This document shows positions 35,350 through 64,000 of a stretch of 64,000 nt of DNA, piece after piece (position 1 is the first letter of the stretch; every line of letters starts with the position of its first letter). Both the position numbers and the translations under genes were made by a program. This stretch comes from Corticium candelabrum (Eukaryota; Porifera; Homoscleromorpha; Homosclerophorida; Plakinidae), in contig NC_085093.1 in NCBI RefSeq assembly GCF_963422355.1, positions 4,198,503 through 4,262,502 of the forward strand. The letters run 5' to 3'. The notes below the pieces were generated by a model that worked only from the letters and a program-made list of their open reading frames with translations, searched no databases and was not told the DNA's origin.

Positions 35350-35453
35350 CGTCGGCTCATTGATGTCGATTCGTCGGCTCGTTGATGTCGATTCGTCGGC
35401 TCATTAATGTCAGCGGGTGGCCTCAGGGTGCGTGACCATTTCGTCCATCCCAT
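35350..35453 (+). repeat. Left terminal inverted repeat with three 22-bp units
   Basis: Units at 35350, 35372 and 35394 (CGTCGGCTC[A/G]TTGATGTCGATT), then the 40-base unique terminal segment to CATCCCA. Confidence 0.85.
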
Positions 35454-35828
35454 TTTCAATTCCCAGCAACAATTGAATAAATATTGAATTAGAGATTGAA
35501 AATAGCCTAGAAGTTGCTTGTAATCTCAATATTCAATTCTATTAAAAATTAAAATTGACTGATTGACAAACTATAATTATCTGCGGATTATAATAAATAT
35601 TGAAAACATACTTAATTTCTAACCAATTTTCTTTTTCAATGCAATGGAATATTGAAATTGCAAGCACGTTAGTTTAATTTTCAATGTTAAATTCAATATT
35701 CAATTTAATTTATAAATTAAATTTTAAATTTTGAATTTGCATGGCCAATTCGTCCATTCCATTTCTAATTTTTGAGACAAATTAAAAATTGAATGTCAAA
35801 TTAAAATTGACTGGCGTTGTTTGCTCTT
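35432..35828 (+). repeat. Left arm of a ~390-bp inverted repeat
   Basis: Aligns in reverse complement with 38640-39037 over its whole length, with scattered mismatches. It is very AT-rich, with many TTCAAT/ATTGAA words. The outer end overlaps the terminal segment of the large element (CATTTCGTCCATCCC), so the two structures share an end sequence. Confidence 0.85.
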
Positions 35829-36175
35829 ACCTGCGAATTTTCAACACTTGCTGTGTCCACTGTGGACGCGGGCCCGCCACACGCGGGGAAGTCCCTAGAG
35901 GTACTAACCTTAGTGGACACAACAGATCAACAATTCACAGGTAAACACTTTGTGTTATGAGAAGGTCTTTACAGGCCTGTACAGGCACCTCTACACGTTG
36001 TTGTAAACATTGTTGTCTAGAGACGTAAGCATGTTAATTAACACGTCGTAGCTTGTTGTGTCCACTAGGGTACCTGTTATAAGAAAGCCTTTATACAGCC
36101 TCTAGGGACTTCCCCGCGTGCGGCGGGCCCGCGTCCACAGTGGACACAGCAAGTGTTGAAAATTCGCAGGTAAAG
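35829..36175. mobile_element. ~347-bp MITE with ~70-bp perfect-looking inverted ends
   Basis: Left end TTACCTGCGAATTTTCAACA, then GTGTCCACTGTGGACGCGGG and GGGGAAGTCCCTAGAG. The right end (36103-36175) is its reverse complement with one difference seen. The inner palindromes GTCCACTGTGGAC and GCGGGCCCGC would form strong hairpins. No ORF. Confidence 0.8.
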
Positions 36176-36792
36176 ACTTGGTGTTATGAGAAAGCCTTTA
36201 CAGGCCTGTAAATTTGTCTGTAAATTGGACACAACAAATCTTTGTAGACTTGTTCATACGTCGTAGATGTCAATTGTCATGCAACCGTCACGCCCCATTG
36301 GTATGAAGTGTGAAGACGCTACCGACGTGCGACGATCGAGAGAACTAGGACGGACACTCGATCATGCATGCACTGCATGAAAGCTTAAACATAGCATGGT
36401 CTAAACCTATTCTAAATGTGTACTGAATACCACCTTTAATCATATCTAGACATATTTAGACCGATCCTAATATAGTGTATAGAACACATTTAGGACGGCC
36501 TATATAGATCGAATACCGGTTTTAGGATTACATTTAGGCACACATTTGGAGTCCTAAATACCAGATACAGATTTTTCCAAATATGAGCTATAGGTAGTCT
36601 TAAGACACACAAACCAGGTGATTCAATTGTCATGTGATCTATTTCTCTAGTTCAACAAACTTTGGCAATGGACAACAATGTTAACAGCAAATTTGAATGA
36701 TCTAGCTCTATATATCCATGTTCTTTGACATGTATTAAAATCAAACGTATTATAATTAGCAGAAGTCTTCTAGAGCCCACTCTGGTACAATG

Positions 36793-37179
36793 TCATTTCC
36801 GGACGTGTTCTGGTATAGACGGAGCTCCGCTTGGTACTGTTCCTCTCTGAGTCTGCCTTCTGGCGTACTTTCTGTCCAAAAACTCAAACACCTTAGTTGC
36901 TTCAATGGCTCTCCACGGAAGAGGTCGGATCAGGAGTTGTGAACGTCCAGCAGTGGAGGCTCGCTCCCTCAGACGGTGGCTCGCTAGCACTGCTATTTTC
37001 AGAGACTTCTGATGACAGCAATTCCAGTTTCATGGCACTAGCTATAGCGTACGTCTTCTTTTGTTCGTCGTTCAAAGTTGTGGACATCTCTAAAGCTGAA
37101 GATCTTCTCTGCAGTTTCTAACATAATGAACATATTGATATAAATAATAGACAGTTGTTCCCAAAAAATATGCAATGAG

Positions 37180-37215
<36 letters not shown>

Positions 37216-38046
37216 TGGGCATATGCTAGGTTTCATTACAAAGAAAAGTTAAAAAGACTAAACAAGACAAACTAGAGCGATGACATTCTGTGATCAAGAG
37301 TTATAACTGATCATGAGTCTATAATATTCAGGTGCTACCATGTTACAATTTTGACGTAGAATGCTATTGAAACAAGACCGTATTAGCAGTTAACATATGT
37401 ATAGTTATATTATTTTGTAAAAGTCAAAGCAAAAAATCGAAAAATTTACTGGCGACCGCCTGCAAGTACAAGAAATCTTAGACTTTGACTTACATTGTGT
37501 AGCCGTTGCCATCTTCTTGCTTTTTGACAATCTGAAGATGCAAGATGGTCCGACCTGTCAAAGTCAATATAAATATACATGCATACAGGAATTATAGGCC
37601 ATGCACACAGTATACATGCAGTGTACAATCATGACCTAGCTATAGTGATCATGAGCAAATCATGACCTAATCTAACTATAATGAGCATGCAGCCAGCTAC
37701 CTAGAGATATATAGCTAGTGCTCACCTCGCTTACGGCGTCAGACACGCAGCGTTCTAGTTCCTCTTTAGTCAGAGAACAACGTCGACTTATGCCTCTGTC
37801 TGTACAGAAACGTCGAACAGATCGTTCGCTAGGTCCCCAAAGTCCTGGAAACATCGTCTGTAATTCTTCACTGATGACAGCATGACTATTACCCTCTTCG
37901 ACTCGCTTCCGAACAAAATCTTCGTCAACTTCGTCCATGGAGATCGAGAGTGGAGAGAATGCACGACCTGCCGTTATATCATGAGATGATAGATACCGGC
38001 TTGGGCTTCCCCTCATATGTTTAGAGGCGTGGTCTAGATGATCCAC
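36793..38046 (-). pseudogene. Fragmented transposon ORF with an integrase-type N-terminal HTH
   Basis: The first exon (from about 37938 down to 37726) reads MDEVDEDFVRKRVEEG, then GPSERSVRRFCTDRGISRR and ELERCVSDAVSE, ending at a GTGAGC donor. The S-E-R-S-V-R-R-F-C segment resembles the helix-turn-helix region I associate with integrase-core transposon proteins of fish and corals. A second exon follows (VGPSC..., about 37556-37492, GTAAGT donor), and a third region (36793-37110) holds RPLPWRAIEATKVFEFLDRK in a shifted frame. No DDE catalytic core was found here, so it is a remnant distinct from the integrase at 39-41 kb. Confidence 0.45.
37180..37212. repeat. (TA)n microsatellite
   Basis: Short pure TA run. 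Confidence 0.9.
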
Positions 38047-38639
38047 GCAAATGTCCTCTAGCTAGATAGTTGCTTGGAGTCTTCCAGATCGACTTCACGT
38101 CAAATTTCCAGTGTAGGCTAGACGTTGATCTCGTTGATTATAGATGCCCTAGACGCGTGCCTCCATGCAACGGGCTTCCCTCGCTCATCGCCGCAAGGAA
38201 TATCTCACACCTAAGCGTGACGGTTGACGAGAGCCAGGTACAAGTGCTTACCGACTTGTTGTGAGAGGTCGATCGCGTGCCTATCGCATCTATCTGTTAA
38301 TTGCATTACATTGCATGCGTGCCAGAGGCGTGGCTGGGCGTGGCTAAGCTAGACCCAACTTTCGTCTTTCAATAGAATTGAATATTGAAGTCACCGGCGA
38401 CCGCCCGCGCGGTGTCATTATGCCGTTTATGAGATATCGCTCGCGCTAGCAGCTGCGGGTAACTTTCTATTTACATTTAGTACGGAGAAAGAAAATTGCA
38501 TCAGAGGCTATATTTTAATATTCATAATTTACGAAAATTGGACGGATGGAAAGATTGAATCTATTTGCAAAGTAGATGAATATTGAAATGACAATTGGTC
38601 TTCAATCAAGTTCTATTTTCAATGTAATAGAATATTGTA

Positions 38640-39037
38640 AAAGCAAGCAACGCCAGTCAATTTCTAATTTGACATTCAATTTTCAATTTGTTTCAAAAAT
38701 TAAAAATGGAATGGACGAATTGGCCACGCAAATTCAAAATTTAATATTTAGTTTTTAAATTAAATTGATTATTGAAATTAACATTGAAAATTGAACTAAC
38801 GTGCTTGCAATTTCAATATTCCATTGCATTGAAAATGAAAATTGGTTAAAAACTGAGAATGTTTTCAATATTTATTTTAATCCGCAAATAATTATAGTCT
38901 GCCGATCAGTTAATTTTTAATTTTTAAAAGAATTGAATATTGAAATTGCAAGCAACTTCTAGGCTATTTTCAATTTCTAATTCAATATTCCATTGTTGCT
39001 GGGAATTGAAAATGGGATGGACGAAATGGCCACGCAC
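38640..39037 (-). repeat. Right arm of the ~390-bp inverted repeat
   Basis: Reverse complement of 35432-35828. It ends GGGATGGACGAAATGGCCAC, the same terminal sequence as the large element. Confidence 0.85.
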
Positions 39038-39306
39038 CCATGCATGCAGAGGTATGTCTATAGACGGGTGCAAGTGTCTGTACGTGCTTGAGCGTGTACT
39101 TTCTATTGTGCATACGCATTTGTATCATCTGAAGTCTAAACGTTCTGTAAACAATTCCGAATTCTTGTTCACTAACACCGCAGTACAGTCTAAATCTAGT
39201 CATATATACGTACTTCAGAATTGACAACCACCAGTACTATCTCTAATGCTACTTCCCTAGCTGATAGCTTAATTAAGCCTTAGGTGTATATTAACCTTTT
39301 AATTAA

Positions 39307-40894
39307 CTAGGCTAATCTGTTTTCAACGAAGTCACGTGCCTGAAGGTACAACTCCACTCCATTGAATTCGGAATGTGCCAAAGGATTTACTAGTACTCGG
39401 AGAGCATCTATGTCCTCATGCAAAAGAGCTGAGGGTATCTCAGGGACTGTCACAGAGTGTTCATCGGATCTTTCAAGAGTTGTAGGGCCATCATCGTCTA
39501 TTCCATACCCGTCACAATCTGCCACCTATAGAAAACTGGATAAATTATAATTTTATATATTTAAACAATTGAAAAGTATAGTCACACACTTACAGCCGTC
39601 ATCTCTTCAATGTCTTCCAGGCGTGCACCTCTAAGCATTCCTTCTATCCAGAGTTGCAAGGGACTTCTGTGTCCTGCAGTGCTGAGTGTGTGTCTTCGAT
39701 TTCCCTTACAGAATAGATCTAGTGCTCTATTAATTCTTGGAGTGTAGACATAATGAAGGCAGAATAAGTCAATATCATTGGTAGGATTCAGTACCTGAGA
39801 TTCTTCTAAATCACCAAAGAGTGAGTAAAATTGAACGGTACAGCCTTCAAATACGTCTCGCCAGAACCTCTCTATCCTCTGGTTGTGTACGCTTTTCCCA
39901 GTAAGCATGCTACCTCTTCCAGTTCCTCTCAGTTGAAGCATAAAGCGCGAGATATTAACGTTTTCTCCGCCTTTGTCTGATCGAACTCGGGAAGGCATTC
40001 CATAATTTGCAATTGCTTCTCTAAAATACTGAAACACGGTAGCATCACGGTTGTTGTTAGAGCATCGGCAGTATACGGGTAGTCTACTATAACCGTCTAT
40101 TCCAGCATGGATAACAAAACGATATCTAGAAATACACCACACGATAAAGGTTGATTTAATTAAACATTATGGGACATATATTCAATTCACAGCAATACAT
40201 CTTATTAGCTTGTGATTGCCGTCCACATGCCAAAGTGCGTTGGGACCGCGAACCTTGTACTGTCTCCGCGGTATAGCTCTTGCCCATCTTTCTGCTATGC
40301 CGTCTGGATCAACACGTGCTAGTGAGCTTGTTATCCTTTGTCTCTGAATGCTGTACCCTCTACAACGCAATTGGCCCTGCACCATTCGATATCCGGCATC
40401 GGGAAAATCCCGTTTCACCTCTACAATTAGACGGTCCACTTCCAAATCGGACATGGCACTGAATCGCTGCGATACTTGTAGATTCCACTGCAGCATACGC
40501 CTGTGAATAGTACTCCTTGACACACCAAGTAGCTCACAAATTTTTGTGACAGAGAATCGTGATCTAGGAGAAATGTCAGTTGATCTCTGCGAACCGCCAG
40601 TCTTGGTCTTCCTGTGTGTCCATCATTTAACGCTACTGTTGTGTACGCACATTCCTCTTCCGCTGGTATGCGGTAAATCAAGTCTAGTTGCTCAGATAGA
40701 GCTCCTATACATTCACCAAATGCGCTAAGGCTGTTATCTCCCGCTGCCACTAGTCGAGTGAGATGCCGGTGAAGTCGCTGCCCGTCGACTGCAGCATCTA
40801 GGAAATGTTCTCTTGGCACGTCTCCGCCTTCAGTTACAATTATCTCTTGCACAGTTGCTAGAAACTGACGGACGTTACGCATAAACGCTTCCAT
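39307..40894 (-). CDS. DDE integrase-type transposase (rve fold), decayed
   Basis: Exons on the minus strand: 40894-40199, 40125-39594, 39525-39307. N-terminal HTH region GRPRLAVRRDQLTFLL and then CELLGVSRSTIHRRM; middle GYRMVQGQLRCRGYSIQRQR. The catalytic core has D in LWHVDGNHKLIR, D in RVRSDKGGEN and E in VHNQRIERFW, 34 residues after the second D, so the DDE triad is complete. The C-terminus (YGIDDDGP ... VENRLA) matches the usual acidic tail of these proteins as I remember it. The protein would cut and join DNA ends. Defects: a frame change at about 40573 between the two HTH helices (one T fewer than expected), and no phase-compatible canonical splice at 40198/40126. The ATG at 40894 is the first in frame. 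It is divergent from the HECT gene. Confidence 0.75.
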
Positions 40895-41119
40895 CTTAGC
40901 CTTGCTTCAACATGTAGATATGGTTCACGTCTATTTCAGCGCAAGTGTCGGTCTCTTCCACTAATCAATCACACGTGAAGCACAAAACATGGGAAGAAGG
41001 AGGAGTTAAGTTATCCGACTGACTGAATAGCGTACCATTGCACCGATGCATTGGATGCATAACAGCTTTAGCAGCAGGAACGCCTGCACATTCATACACT
41101 AGCTGTCTCTGTGGCAATA

Positions 41120-48135
<7,016 letters not shown>

Positions 48136-49241
48136 GGAGTTGTTGCTGTTGCTGGTGTTGTCGTTACAGGAGCTGTTTCATGTCCAGCATATCATGTCGG
48201 GCAGCTGTCGTTTGGAGATTATTAGTATAGTATAGAGATTATTAGTATAGTATTTTGACGATTTCGTTTATTGTTGAGTTCAGCAAAGTATAGCTAGGAT
48301 TAGAAACTTTTCTGAGAAACTGTTTTAGTGTACTAGCCATGCAGAGACACTCAACCTATAGAGAGCGTATTTGTTGGCTAAGGGTTTGTATAAATAGAAG
48401 TTAAAAGATAAGCTGTTTTCTTGTACAATTCCATGCTAATATATCACTGTTAAGATGTATAGAGATGCGTTAATTAATTTATCGTATCTAAATACGCACT
48501 CTTAAGAGTAATAAATTTAATTAATTAATTAGACATTTAATCACATGGCGGTTGAGCAATCAAAATCATATAGTCCTACGGCAAGACATAACTGTATTAC
48601 ATAATAGCTACTAGTCTCGCGTAGCCAGACCCTTTGCCGTCGGATTAGTGTTATTAATACTAAACAACGCCTGTTAAAACGTTTTCCGTGTATCCACGCT
48701 CTACCGCTGTGTTGATAAAATTAGATCAGAAAGCTACAGTAGGCGATACTACTATAAATCCAATTATTATGTCGTACGTCATGTTGTGCCCTAAAATTTT
48801 AGCTAGAGTTTGTGTCTACACTATCTAGCGATTAATCAAACAGCATTGCGTCAGAAAAAATTTCTTTTCTCTGACAAGCATTCTCCCAGCACGACAGACT
48901 TACATTAGCTACATATTTCTCATTAGAGACCAGACCGCACGTACGTCGTTCTTTAGATAATGACTATACTGGTACTATGACTATACTAGATAATGACAAT
49001 AACTAGAAGGCACCACCTAGTAGTTGACAGTAGTCGATCAATCGCTAACGATCTTTTCAAACTGTGCCTAGAGACGTACTCCTACATGTAGAGCCCGCCT
49101 AATTAGCTAGACACTTGCTATGATGTAACTCTAGTCATTACTATGCACTTGTAATACGAAAAAAACATTTTTGAGAAAATGATGGGGATGAGTATGAACT
49201 TAATCATGCTCATCTTCTACATCACAATCCAGTACTCTGAG
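48136..49241. other. 3' flank of the HECT gene
   Basis: AT-rich, no coding signal. Contains a duplicated AGATTATTAGTATAGTAT near 48218-48255 and TTAATTAATTAATTA near 48520. Confidence 0.5.
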
Positions 49242-49480
49242 TGGGATGGACGAAATGGTCACGCACCCTGAGGCCACCCGCTGACATCAATGAGCCGACG
49301 AATCGACATCAACGAGCCGACTATTCGACATCAACGAGCCGACGAATCGACATCACCGAGCCGACGAAACGACATCAACGAGCCGACGAATCGACATCAA
49401 CGAGCCGACGATTCGACATCAACGAGCCGACGTCGACAGCAACGAGCCGACGAATCGACATCAGTGAGCCGACGAAACGA
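49242..49480 (-). repeat. Right terminal inverted repeat with about nine 22-bp units
   Basis: GGGATGGACGAAATGGTCAC, the unique terminal segment, then units at 49283, 49305, 49327, 49349, 49371, 49393 and 49415, with two more partial ones to 49480. Each has the core GACATCAACGAGCCGACGAA. The left end has only three units. Confidence 0.85.
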
Positions 49481-49499
49481 CTTTTGACACACATGGCGC

Positions 49500-50560
49500 G
49501 CCATGGAAAAGACAACAGCAGACAATGGCTGACCAGGCTTAGGAACAACTCTGCCACGTACAATAATTGAGTTGGCCCTTATGTTGATATCAAACGAATC
49601 GAGCACAATGTCTGTAATATCAAGTGCAAATCACTAATTTATTCGCAATTTTGTGCATCAATTATCTTACCTGGAGCATTGGAATCGTTGAAGGCGATAC
49701 ACGTCTTATTGTAAATCGTTTCCATATCCGTGTCGCTTAGTTGGAAAGCTGTGTGGCTGTAGACACGAAATCGGTTATATCCGCCGTTACGGTAAGGGTC
49801 AAACGTTTTGTAGACAAGTCAAACGACAGTGTTTGCTCTTCAGATCCCAATCGGGGATCCTAGAATGAAACTCTCCCATGCTGTATTTGTAAACGAGAAC
49901 GGCATGACTGGGTACTCCAAATTCATCAGACTTCTCCATCCAAATAAGCTGCAGAGCGTGAGACACAAAGAGAACATGGATGAGAACTTTAAACGTTTCT
50001 ACATTGGACACGAACTCCGGTCGAGGTGGTGGCTCGGAGCAGCGCACTTGCAGGTGCGTCATCATGCGGTCAATCAAGTCGGTCGACCATTCTTTACTGG
50101 CAGTCTGCAGAGTCTCTTTTTTAGAAACACAGAACCATCTTGCAAATATCGTCATCCCGTTGTAGGTCGGCCAAAGAAAAGTAGTGGATGGAGACCAACT
50201 GTTGGCGCTGAGGTGTAAATCCTGTGTCAATAGAAGGACTTCTCATCCACTGTAGAAGTGTCGTGCGAGAAACGAAAGCAAAAACAACTTGTGATAAAGA
50301 AGTCGTAAAAATTGAATCGTATTCGAATTCTCGGCACCGACCGCAAGCCCCATTGCTTCAAGAGAGTTTGTGCGAGAGTCGCACAATACGGGTACACGAC
50401 GTCATCTTTACCTGTCTTTCTCGGCTCCACTTCTACCTTGATATTCTCTTTAAATACAGGACCAAATAGTTCGAACTCGCTCTCAGAATCATTGGAGACG
50501 GCTGACTTGTCGATCACACCCACTGCAGCTGCGTTTTTGGAAGTCCTTTAACAGACACAT
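49500..50560 (-). CDS. Possible middle exons of the split laminin-EGF locus, unrecognised
   Basis: Minus-strand open stretches at about 49510-49606 (ANSIIVRGRVVPKPGQPLSA), 49799-50230 (LSANSWSPSTTFLWPTYNG, STDLIDRMMTHLQVRCSEPP) and 50227-50523 (VSNDSESEFELFGPVFKENI, GKDDVVYPYC). No family was recognised with confidence. They lie between the laminin-EGF exon (51.0 kb) and the transposon end on the same strand, and so are best read as downstream exons of that gene. The plus-strand frame at 49829-50218 is a shadow. Exon borders were not fixed. Confidence 0.3.
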
Positions 50561-50639
50561 TGTGGTATGATGCAGACACTCTGAGCGGTCGCTAGACACC
50601 ACGCCTACCGGAGCATCTAGAGCAAAACGCTCTAATCTT

Positions 50640-51034
50640 CTTGTCGTTGGTGTGGTCCTCTCTCCATTCGGATCGAGTCCTACGTCTTAGACAAGAAGTT
50701 CAGGATCGCAGAGAGCATCGAAAGTTACGGCATCCATGTGAGCCAGTGGGCATCTATCATTTCCTGGAACGGTCTCAACGTTCTCGCTCAGAAATCCTTC
50801 CTCGCACACGTCGCAGTGAGCGTCGTCGACGTGAAGCGTTGCGTTACAGTTACAAATACTCGTTTCTTGACTGCACATCGCACAGTAAAGCGACAAGTAG
50901 ACACCAAATCCGTTGCATCAACATTTCACGTGCTCAGTTGGCTCACACAGGTTAATGTCGGAGGTAACGACGGGCAGCTTTACTGCAACCAGCGCAATAA
51001 CGACGACGACGAGTAATCAGCTTGTTGTATCCAT
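50640..51034 (-). pseudogene. Laminin-EGF first exon, disabled copy
   Basis: Homologous to 19737-20069: the ATG (51034) is followed by a hydrophobic leader, then CNGFGVY...QETSICNCNATLHVD and AHCDVCEEGFLSEN, completing the laminin-EGF cysteine pattern that the 19.7-kb copy lacks. Two in-frame stops break it relative to that copy: TGA at codon 6, and TGA in place of the CAA between the first two cysteines. If translation began downstream, it would lack a leader. The open part continues to DPELLV. Confidence 0.6.
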
Positions 51035-51129
51035 CTACTCGCTTTAATTGACGCGACAGACTTTAGTGACACCGTTATCTCGTCCACCGATCTATATTGG
51101 CAGAATAGGTGGGCTAGATATTTTCCAAA

Positions 51130-51335
51130 AAAATATTTAGAGCCTGCCACTTCTGCGACACCCCACATGAACGTGATCTACGCGTCCACAGAAATTCTAA
51201 TGCTAATCAGCCTAAGATAAATCCACTTTGTTGCGTACGGTTGCGTTCTTATCTCGATTCGTAATGAATTTATTGTCAGAGGCGACGTCGGACAGATTGT
51301 TGAGACCGGATGTTTATAGTTGTTGACACGCCTGC
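51130..51335 (-). repeat. ~200-bp laminin-EGF upstream module (copy 2)
   Basis: Reverse complement of 19436-19630, about 100 bases upstream of the laminin-EGF ATG on the minus strand. Confidence 0.55.
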
Positions 51336-51417
51336 ATCAGACAGTAAATTGTAAAACCGGATGGAGTTACTAACGTGAGTCTCTTCAATATACTTGTTTG
51401 ATCTACGGGTTTCTGCG

Positions 51418-51476
<59 letters not shown>

Positions 51477-52149
51477 TGCGTGTGTGTGTGCGTGCGCGCG
51501 CGCGCGCGTGTGTGTATGTGTGTGTGGATCCAATGCACGATTTTGCTGAGTGGTGGTGCGGTGATACCGTATACAAGATGAAACATTGACGAGAATACGT
51601 TTTGGCTGTTTGTTAAGAAATTGACGGACAAAACATAGATATTGGCCGATTTTATTTTTAGCGGTTGGACATTGTTGTTTGATAACTAATATATGTCTTA
51701 CCATAAGTGTTCTTGATGTGTTTGTGATTGACAGCAGTGTTTGTGGCTCACATTTCCATGCTTGCTGCATGGTCTCCAACTGCAAAGGCACAAGTTTGCT
51801 GGTCCATGTGCCTGATAACGTCAACATATCCCGGAGGCCAAATTAATGGCGGATTTTATATTGGTGGACACTGAAAAATTCGCCAAAATAAATTCCTTAC
51901 CAATATTCATCTTATACAGTAGTTTTTATTTATGACGTCAGTATGAGTATAAATTATTTTTGGAAGTATGATACATAAACTTAAAACAAGTTTAGAAAAC
52001 GAGTTTCAAACAGAGTATCTTAACTTAATCAGGGTAGCAACTTAAGAGCACGTGACTCTTATAAACACGCTTATAGACTTTACACATAACTAATATATTT
52101 AATCAGCTATACTCCATCCTGGAAGCTTACAGCAAAACCCGCTCATAAA
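51336..52149. other. Intergenic stretch between the laminin-EGF locus and RTK-C
   Basis: Contains a (GT)n/(GCGT)n microsatellite at 51420-51525. The last ~110 bases match the flank of the small ORF near RTK-A. Nothing else recognised. Confidence 0.5.
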
Positions 52150-52377
52150 ATGACGTTTCAAGAAATAGTCCGGCGAATGTCTAACCTGCCGATCTGCATG
52201 CTTCCTACTCCCATGCGAGATATGATACAACCCCGTATATACCCAGCACTACCCCAACAGTTAAAACTATTAATATCACCATCAAACTACAATAATCGTA
52301 CTATTACGTGGACAGGCGTCCAAACAGAACTATTGCGCTATTGTATTGTGCAAGATGGTGTTCCTCATTCATGGTAA
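52150..52377 (+). CDS. 75-aa ORF convergent with RTK-C, function unknown
   Basis: Second copy of the ORF at 13932-14159, differing at six residues. It ends six bases from the RTK-C stop on the opposite strand. See the first copy for limits. Confidence 0.4.
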   Translation: MTFQEIVRRMSNLPICMLPTPMRDMIQPRIYPALPQQLKLLISPSNYNNRTITWTGVQTELLRYCIVQDGVPHSW

Positions 52378-52383
52378 AGTCAA

Positions 52384-63002
<10,619 letters not shown>

Positions 63003-64000
63003 CTATAAAACACAAAAACCAATGCCACACATCTGATGTAGTTTGCTCTCATTGCATTGCTTGTCTCATCTATGTTGAAAAGGAATAGAGTTAGAGTACA
63101 CGCCGCATGACATAGAACAAAACTTCATTATTAATTCTATTTGGTAGCAATCCGTTACAATATTTGTGATAGCATAGCTACAGCTGTGTTGTAGAGAGTT
63201 CATCTTATGTCCTTGATACGGTAAGTCTCCATGCACGTAAATGGATATTTTTACTAGCCAAGGCAGACTCGTTCCCTATGGCCGAACGAATCGGTTTAAG
63301 AGTTTGCGTACCTTGTAGACGCCGTCTGTTGACAGATGCGATGCTCAATTTCTATATGTGTCATTCTTATGTGCCATATTTATGTGTCCTTCTTATGTGC
63401 TTGCCATTCCCATGCATGTGCCATTTCTATGCGCCATTTCTGTGTCATTCCAATGTTTCATTTCTATATGCTATTTTCTGTGTCGTTCCTATTTACCGTT
63501 CCGAAGACGTTGTTGTCGTTGCAGGAAACAAGTGTTTTGAGCGTGGCAGCTATTCGACGCGCGTACACGGCCATACGAAGATAGGCGTATTTAAAGAACC
63601 GGATACACTAAATAGTATCTTGCCTTTCTCGACGTCGTCAGCAATAAACGACAGGCTCTGTGCGTACCGTCCGAAGTCAAGAATGGACAGTTTAAATTTG
63701 GTCGAGATACGATGCGCCGTTCTAGACAAATTCATGCGCGAGTGGAGGCTAGCTTCAATAGGGGACCCAATTAAGTCGGACGTCAAAACCATATATTCCA
63801 TGTTGTTCTCCGTCAAACGTTAGACCGTCGATACAGTTTCAGCCCGATCCGCCATCCGGTCTTGCCGTCTTGCGTTGACAAACAGACAGAGGGCTTAATT
63901 TCCATTAAAGTAGATAATAACAGAAGCCTCCGGCATTGTTCGGAAATACATATGTATTTATCCAGAGAATTATAGATGTACTAGTCCTCCCCCGCCCTAT
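63003..64000 (-). other. Partial intron 1 of RTK-C
   Basis: Matches RTK-A intron 1 (about 5233-6277) through to the window edge, including the GGCACAT minisatellite (about 63345-63490) and a ~300-bp better-conserved block (63490-63830 against 5400-5750). An open frame across that block in both copies shows no third-position bias, so I do not call it an exon. Confidence 0.7.

Noticed and set aside
37672..38046. HTH ORF as a complete protein from its first ATG at 38046
   Set aside because: The first ~35 residues have no similarity to the HTH proteins I recall, and the frame runs into a GTGAGC donor; the MDEVDED start is more likely, and the ORF is part of a broken gene.
49829..50218. 129-residue plus-strand ORF
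   Set aside because: It overlaps better-supported minus-strand open frames of the laminin-EGF locus and has no recognisable domain.

Overview
The window looks like nuclear DNA of an early-branching animal, most probably a sponge. The reasons are multi-exon genes with short GT-AG introns, receptor tyrosine kinases (RTKs) built from EGF, laminin-G and fibronectin-III (FN3) modules, metazoan-type DNA transposons and very abundant microsatellites. The species assignment is inference; nothing in the sequence names it.

Layout. 0-2.2 kb: a dead hAT transposase end and the promoter side of the first receptor. 2.2-13.9 kb: RTK-A (+), 14 exons. 13.9-14.2 kb: a small convergent ORF six bases from the RTK-A stop. 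14.2-19.3 kb: an 8-bp AT satellite carrying the C-terminal piece of an endonuclease-bearing non-LTR retrotransposon between about 60-bp inverted arms. 19.4-20.1 kb: a small secreted laminin-EGF-like ORF that looks internally deleted. 20.1-21.3 kb: a decayed, inverted fragment of a fourth receptor. 21.5-32.0 kb: RTK-B (+). 32-35.3 and 49.5-51.0 kb: pieces of a minus-strand laminin-EGF-type locus that appears split by a 14-kb composite transposon (35.35-49.48 kb). That transposon has 22-bp minisatellite-containing terminal inverted repeats and carries a DDE integrase gene (-) diverging from a gene (+) for a zinc finger/CUE/HECT-ligase protein, plus a nested element with about 390-bp inverted arms. 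52.1-52.4 kb: second copy of the small convergent ORF. 52.4-63.0 kb: RTK-C (-), exons 2-14; exon 1 lies beyond the right edge. Its EGF exon carries five tandem 636-bp units where A and B have one.

The three receptors share intron positions and phases exactly. I joined their exons by hand: RTK-A totals 7197 nt (2398 aa), RTK-B 7200 nt (2399 aa), and the visible part of RTK-C encodes 2737 aa. Each has a signal peptide (A and B), EGF array, laminin-G domain, second EGF array, eight or nine FN3-like domains, one membrane helix, an apparently active tyrosine kinase and a short tail ending in T-A-L. A and C share a GC splice donor, an intron-4 MITE, the convergent ORF and an intron-1 block that B lacks, so they seem to be inverted sister duplicates with B more distant. 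No tRNA, rRNA or CRISPR was seen.
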